Source of the DNA: Acanthaster planci
Taxonomy: Eukaryota > Echinodermata > Asteroidea > Valvatida > Acanthasteridae
Direction: 5' to 3'
Assembly: GCF_001949145.1 (NCBI RefSeq)
Contig: NW_019091526.1
Location: 865,954 to 929,953, forward strand
Length of the DNA stretch: 64,000 nucleotides
A program made the translations under genes and the position numbers. Of this stretch, positions 59,349-64,000 are shown piece after piece. Below the pieces are notes generated by a model. It ran no database searches. It was not told where the DNA came from and worked only from the letters and a program-made list of their open reading frames with translations. Every line of letters begins with the position of its first letter. The first letter of the stretch is position 1.

Positions 59349-60744
59349 TTAAGGCAGTTCTAGGCTAATGTTGTACGGTACATGTATTAGGCCTAATGCT
59401 ACATGTACTTGTTACTTAGGCCAAACAGTGCGGCGAGTTGGTGTTGTAACGAATGGTACCGAAACTCAGGGAATTTGAGGTTTGACATTGAAAACCTATT
59501 GGTACTGAGCCTGAGGAAAGTGTGAGGCCAATAAAAAATGTGCCATGGGGTGGCGTAAATATCCGGGACTGTTGCAAAATGGTGGGTAGTTACTGATGAA
59601 AACAGCAACCAAGGCGACGTACGCATGCACCAGCCAGTCAGAAGATCTGATCACACAACAATTTCTTTGATGAGTACATACGTGCACGTTCATTGCAGTT
59701 GTTTTCATCTGTTACTACTGCCATTTTGCAAAACTGGATGTCCGCGCCGCCCCATGCCGGAATGATCAATTATGGGCCTGTCAAGTTTTTTGCCAGGTGT
59801 GGGGCCAAAAGGTGACGATATGATGTGGAGGTACATGTACATGACTTTACAGTGGCCAGGCCTTTTATTTTGCAACATGCTGTGAAAACTAGACATGCCA
59901 GACTTGACAAAGGGCCTACAGTACCAGTACATGTACATGTAGGTGGGGAGATTAGGGACCTAGAAACAATCATGACAATACTACACATGTGTTGTGGCAT
60001 GAAACAGTCAAACTTTTATTTTATAGCCGATATTGAACTGATACTGTGCAATTGTGAAACTACACTGTACATGTAGGCCTACCTGTGCATGTACAGTGTA
60101 CATACATGTAGGCCTACATGTACATACAGGTATACACGTACATGTACGGTAAGCCTATGTACAACATGTACACCTGTACTGGTATACCAGGACTAGTACG
60201 TCGTGTACATGTATCTGATCAGTTGAGCAAATTACATGTACTTGGGGTAGCCTACATGTAGTGACAGGGGCAAGCCTCTCTTTAGTAAAATGACTTACCC
60301 AGCACTTGAGGTGATCGTTAGAGTGCATTGTTTACCAGGGGTCATCACAGCATGCAGCTCCCTGCACCAAAGGTGTACATACACGTATGTTCAAATCCAC
60401 CCTTTTGCTTGTACCCCAATACAGCTGCAAAATGATCCATTTATAGTTCTAAATCAATTCTTACCCCCAGACTTACTGTACATTACTGCACTAGCGGGCC
60501 CTCTAGTTCCATCACTCTGAGCTTTAAGAGGTGAAAACGTTAAGATCTTGTGTCATGGATGAAATGCTTAGGTGGCTTGTATTGAAATGTGAGCTGCAAA
60601 AATTTGAAGAAGGTTAAAAACAAGGGAGAAATCTTTCTGTTTATACATGTCTGCACACTACAGTTGGGCCAGCTCAACTGCAGTGCTATAGTTGGGACTG
60701 TCCCAGTTATAGTATAGGGACTGATTCTGTAGTTGGGATCTTAA
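59349..60744. other. Intergenic or intron, palindrome patch only
   Basis: Contains a strong ACATGTAC cluster at 60060-60250. No gene was recognised. If the exon at 58440 joins 61464 this is intron. Confidence 0.5.
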
Positions 60745-61292
60745 CCACTTCGTGCCGGAGCATTTTTCAATATTGATGATGCTGGGCCGGCATGACTATT
60801 ATTTTTTCCATTTTCAAAATCCTTCAGAAATTCATCATTTCATTTAACGGTCGTTTATAGCTGCACAAAGTAATCTTTAGGCACTACTCTAAGTTGACAG
60901 GTGACCTTCATTGACGCGCGAGTATTTCAGCCAGGCCTGCAGTCTTGTAAACAGAGCCCAGATTGTGCGGTGTTGTGTAATTGTCTTTTGTTCACAAACC
61001 TGGCTCAGTGCACTGCTGACCTCTTTTCAATAAGGGCCAGATTAGCGTGCAGCGGTGCTGTGTGGCTCATCGCTGTGGTGGTGGAGTGCTTTTGTCCCCG
61101 GTGGTAATCCGCTCGCTCTCAATGCCCCAAACCCTGGTATACGGNAAATGTCGGTAATGTCCAGCAGCCTGGTCTTTTGTTCGGAGTACGGTCTTTTGTT
61201 ACAGGGCCCTGTTTCCTTTGTCCGAGTTCGGAGACCCCGGCCATGCATATAAACCATACGTCTCCGATTGCGGAGTCCCCGGCAGGAAGTGG
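60745..61292 (-). mobile_element. piggyBac-type MITE, copy 2
   Basis: Inverted ends CCACTTCGTGCCGGAGCA and CGGCAGGAAGTGG are flanked exactly by TTAA on both sides (60741-60744 and 61293-61296). In the opposite orientation it matches the copy at 13331-13653. It carries roughly 260 extra central bases (about 60885-61140) missing from copy 1. No transposase is readable. A single N lies at 61145. Confidence 0.82.
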
Positions 61293-61463
61293 TTAACAGG
61301 AAGTGTTGCACTACTGTGTGTTTATGTACATCTGGAGGTGTGTCTGACAAATTGAGACGTTTGTTAATTGTTGTGTTATGTACATGCATGCACATTCTCA
61401 TGTAATGTACGTTGACTTTCCTTTATTTATGAATGGTTGTCTGAATTCCTTTTTTTGTTCCAG

Positions 61464-61598
61464 GTTCACATAATCACCTGACGTACTGCTGCCTCACTTG
61501 CTGTTGCTCCTGTCCTACTTAGAGGTGACCTGAAACGACCAAGGGATTGGCAGTTTTTGAGTATTTTCTTTAGAGAAAAAAGTTAAACAGCTGACATA
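61464..61598 (+). other. Probable 5' UTR part of the RS-protein exon
   Basis: It begins after a strong acceptor (TTTTTTTGTTCCAG) and runs to the start codon at 61599. An upstream frame entering from 58432 would end at the TAG near 61519. Confidence 0.45.
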
Positions 61599-61645
61599 AT
61601 GCCACGTTATTCAAGGTCACGGTCTCCAAGACATCGTCGCCGGAG
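61599..61645 (+). CDS. 5' coding exon of an arginine/serine-rich (splicing-factor-like) protein
   Basis: The ATG at 61599 opens MPRYSRSRSPRHRRR followed by a GTAAGA donor at 61646, ending two bases into an Arg codon. Dense RS and SPR dipeptides are typical of the start of nuclear RS-domain proteins, which act in pre-mRNA splicing, but many families share this and I cannot name one. No downstream exon was recognised before 64000. With only 15 full codons, chance is not excluded, though start, RS bias, acceptor and donor agree. Confidence 0.6.
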
Positions 61646-64000
61646 GTAAGATGAGGGCACAGGTCAAAGGTCAAAGTTTGCAGCGGGAGTACATGATGCA
61701 GGAACAAAATTGCTGATGTTGCGATTGCAGAATTTGAAGTCAAAATCAGAAATGTACTTTGCTGTCGGATTGTTTTGTCACCTTTCATGTAAAGTATTTT
61801 ATAAGCCAGAATTGAGAATGGAGTGTACTTGTCAAATGTTTGATACTTAAGGACCACTCAGTACCAAAGGTTCAATTTTACAAAGCTGTGTTATCCATCA
61901 TAACTTTAAATGTCCAACTTTTTTCAGCGTTTTCTTCAGCCAGCAAAATCCAGCAGAGCTAATTGGAGCAAAAAGCAGCACAACAGTTGCATGTTGCTGC
62001 ATTGACCAAGTTATGATGACATTAATTAAAGTAAAATTGAACCTTGGAGCTAGTTTTGGCCATGAAAAGGCGCTGCTCTTGGAGTAAACATTCATGTAGT
62101 GGAGAGATTTGTGTAAAGCATAACTTTCAGGATCAGCACAACCACAAGCTGACATGAACTACTCAAAAATGTGTCCAGTTTATGATTCTTTGAGAAAGAA
62201 GACATCAGAATTTCCTACGGGATCCAGTGGCCCAGTTTTGCAGAAGCACCGTGTAGACGTGTGTAGAAAATGCCCTGCAGAATGGAGAATTTCATCTCGC
62301 TGTCTGACGACAAAGTTGGAGAGGTTGTCACAAGTTGTGCATAAGCAATTGTGACAATGTTGTCTTGCCAGTGAATATCTTTCGATGTCTCAGAGTCACC
62401 ACAAATGAGCAAGTGTGGTATAAATTTCAAAAAGCCAAGGTCTTTCGGGAACAAAGCACATGAGTGAATCAGCGTATGGCAGCACTTATAGGACAGACCG
62501 CCGTGGGGCGTAAGCACGTTTTTGCCGGGAAGCATGATTACAGCAGAAAAAATGTTCCCCGCAAAAGGGCGTAAGAAACACACTCCCTTTATTTAGTAAA
62601 AATGGATAAAATTTTCTACAAAATCAACACTGGCTGTACAGAAAGCAACCTTTGAACAACTTACGAAATGCCTTGGGAAATTTTTAAAAACTTTTCGCAA
62701 AGAAATCTTTATATTTCATTAAAATAAAACAGTTGCTTGCATACATCCTTTTGCTGGGAAAATTTTTTTTTGCAACGTGTAGCTGTTTCCGAAAAACCTT
62801 GCACTGGGCATGTGCTGTTGGAATACCGAACTGGCTCATTGTGCTTGTGCATAGAAGGGGATTCTTTGGCATCTTCTGCGCAGGACGTTGAGGAATTGCC
62901 AAGAATTGTGAACAGTGTGTAAAAATGGATTGATGTCTTACCAGATAACTGAGTGAGGACGTCTCGTCATCGGAGGACTTTAGCCATTAGAGGACTTTTT
63001 GACAACACCTTGTGCGTACAGTCATCATACTCTACATGTATGTAAAGTGCATGTACGGTAATGTGCATACATGTATGTATGTATACGTTTACGTGTACTT
63101 GAAGTGGTGAATATATGTACATCTTGCCATTGTTTGGGAGGAACAACCATGCATTCTTCTGACTGACAGCCATGAACTTTACAGGACTTTTTCTGAAATT
63201 GGTGTGCAGTTTACTGGAACTGGCTTACAGTTGAAGAAAACTATTGATGTGCCGCTTTGAACGTACTGGTACACCGCACATGTACTCTACAGTACAGCAT
63301 TGCTGTACCTGTGCATTGGAAACAGGGAGTGGATATTGGTAATTCTATGGAGGAGAAAGTTACACTTAGGTGCATGTACTTGATGATGTACCGCACCATG
63401 GACCAGAGCAAGGAACTTACCACTCCAAGTTCTTGATTTACCGGCACATGTACCGGGTACATGAAGAAACAGTTCAAGCAACAGGACTCTGTGGTGGGAA
63501 CTCTTCTGAACTGTAAAGGATTTTGAAAGTCTGGCCCGGTGGCTAGCAAAGGAACTTGACCTGATAAGCATCGAATACACCTTTTGTGCATGAAGTGATT
63601 GCCGGCCGTTACCTGTACATGTAGTTGCCCAAGGATGTCTTGGAATGAGCGTGAGACGTGGGGTCTATTGCTTGAAGCAAAGACGGTCACCGGCTGCAAA
63701 TTGTTACGGAAAATTCAGCAAATGAAATGCAAACAAATTTGATCAAGACCTGTGATAAAAATACAGCTGTTTGTGGGCATGATGTACATGAAAATGATGC
63801 AAATAATTCAAGCCAATTTCCCGTCAGTCAAAAATATCATGAATAATCTTGGAAGTTTGTTATGGGCTTGACCACTGGACAATGCATTTCTTTGGCTCTT
63901 TCACTTAGAATATGATACATGGCACATGCACATGTTGCCATAATGAATAGAGTTCCCCTCGTGGAATCAAGCTGACTAGCCGACTGGCTAAGAGACCCTT
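61646..64000. other. Presumed first coding intron of the RS-protein gene
   Basis: No further RS-rich or RRM-like exon seen. Contains the short repeat at 62805-62837 and ACATGTAC words after 63030. Frames such as 62154-62354 and 63241-63699 have no family resemblance. Confidence 0.5.
62805..62837. repeat. Dispersed repeat terminus related to 16791-16814
   Basis: GGGCATGTGCTGTTGGAATA and CCGAACTGGCTC match AGCATGCGCTGTTGAAATAC and CAAACTGGCT near 16781-16814 with few changes. Confidence 0.5.

Noticed and set aside
1-64000. CRISPR arrays, operons, bacterial mobile elements, viral genes
   Set aside because: None is present. The spliced animal genes and dispersed repeats explain what can be read.

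Overview
This is a eukaryotic, intron-rich window from an animal. GT-AG exons whose reading phases chain correctly, long AT-rich introns, many foldback/MITE repeats and two recognisable metazoan gene families argue against a prokaryote or a plant. Dense GTACATGTAC- and TACCGGTA-type palindromes and the gene structures suggest a marine invertebrate, most likely a deuterostome (echinoderm, hemichordate or cephalochordate). I cannot fix the species.

Region 1 (about 3.1-11.3 kb, + strand) holds the last six coding exons of an organic-anion-transporter (OATP/SLCO) gene, closest to SLCO4A1 in my reading. They cover TM7 to TM12, including the extracellular Kazal-like cysteine domain. The 5' exons lie to the left of the window. 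A 3' flank with a polyA signal and repeat-rich intergenic DNA follows (11.3-23.4 kb).

Region 2 (23.9-53.5 kb, + strand) is one large gene, an ortholog of DCDC2, a doublecortin-domain microtubule and cilium protein. Eight phase-compatible exons encode two DCX domains and a proline/lysine-rich linker. A ninth carries a segment shared with the vertebrate DCDC2 tail and runs into an assembly gap (45956-46144). The gap abuts a 39-bp coding minisatellite. A single 1.8-kb exon then encodes a long Pro/Ser-rich then Glu/Asp-rich tail with its own degenerate repeats. The 11.4-kb intron 2 and the next introns form a compositional domain very rich in palindromic GTAC-based words.

Region 3 (53.5-64 kb) holds the 3' flank of DCDC2, a CpG-rich segment near 58.2-58.44 kb that looks like a promoter and first exon, two MITE-like elements, a piggyBac-type MITE, and a 5' coding exon (61599-61645) of an arginine/serine-rich (splicing-factor-like) protein whose remaining exons I could not find before the window ends.

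The three genes have no obvious functional link. I see no bacterial-type operon, CRISPR array, toxin gene or virus. The most unusual material is structural: a paired histone-3'-end-like element, several foldback families, a piggyBac MITE pair with TTAA-type flanks, and the repeat-built DCDC2 tail. Exon boundaries come from reading splice consensus and phase by eye, without transcript support.
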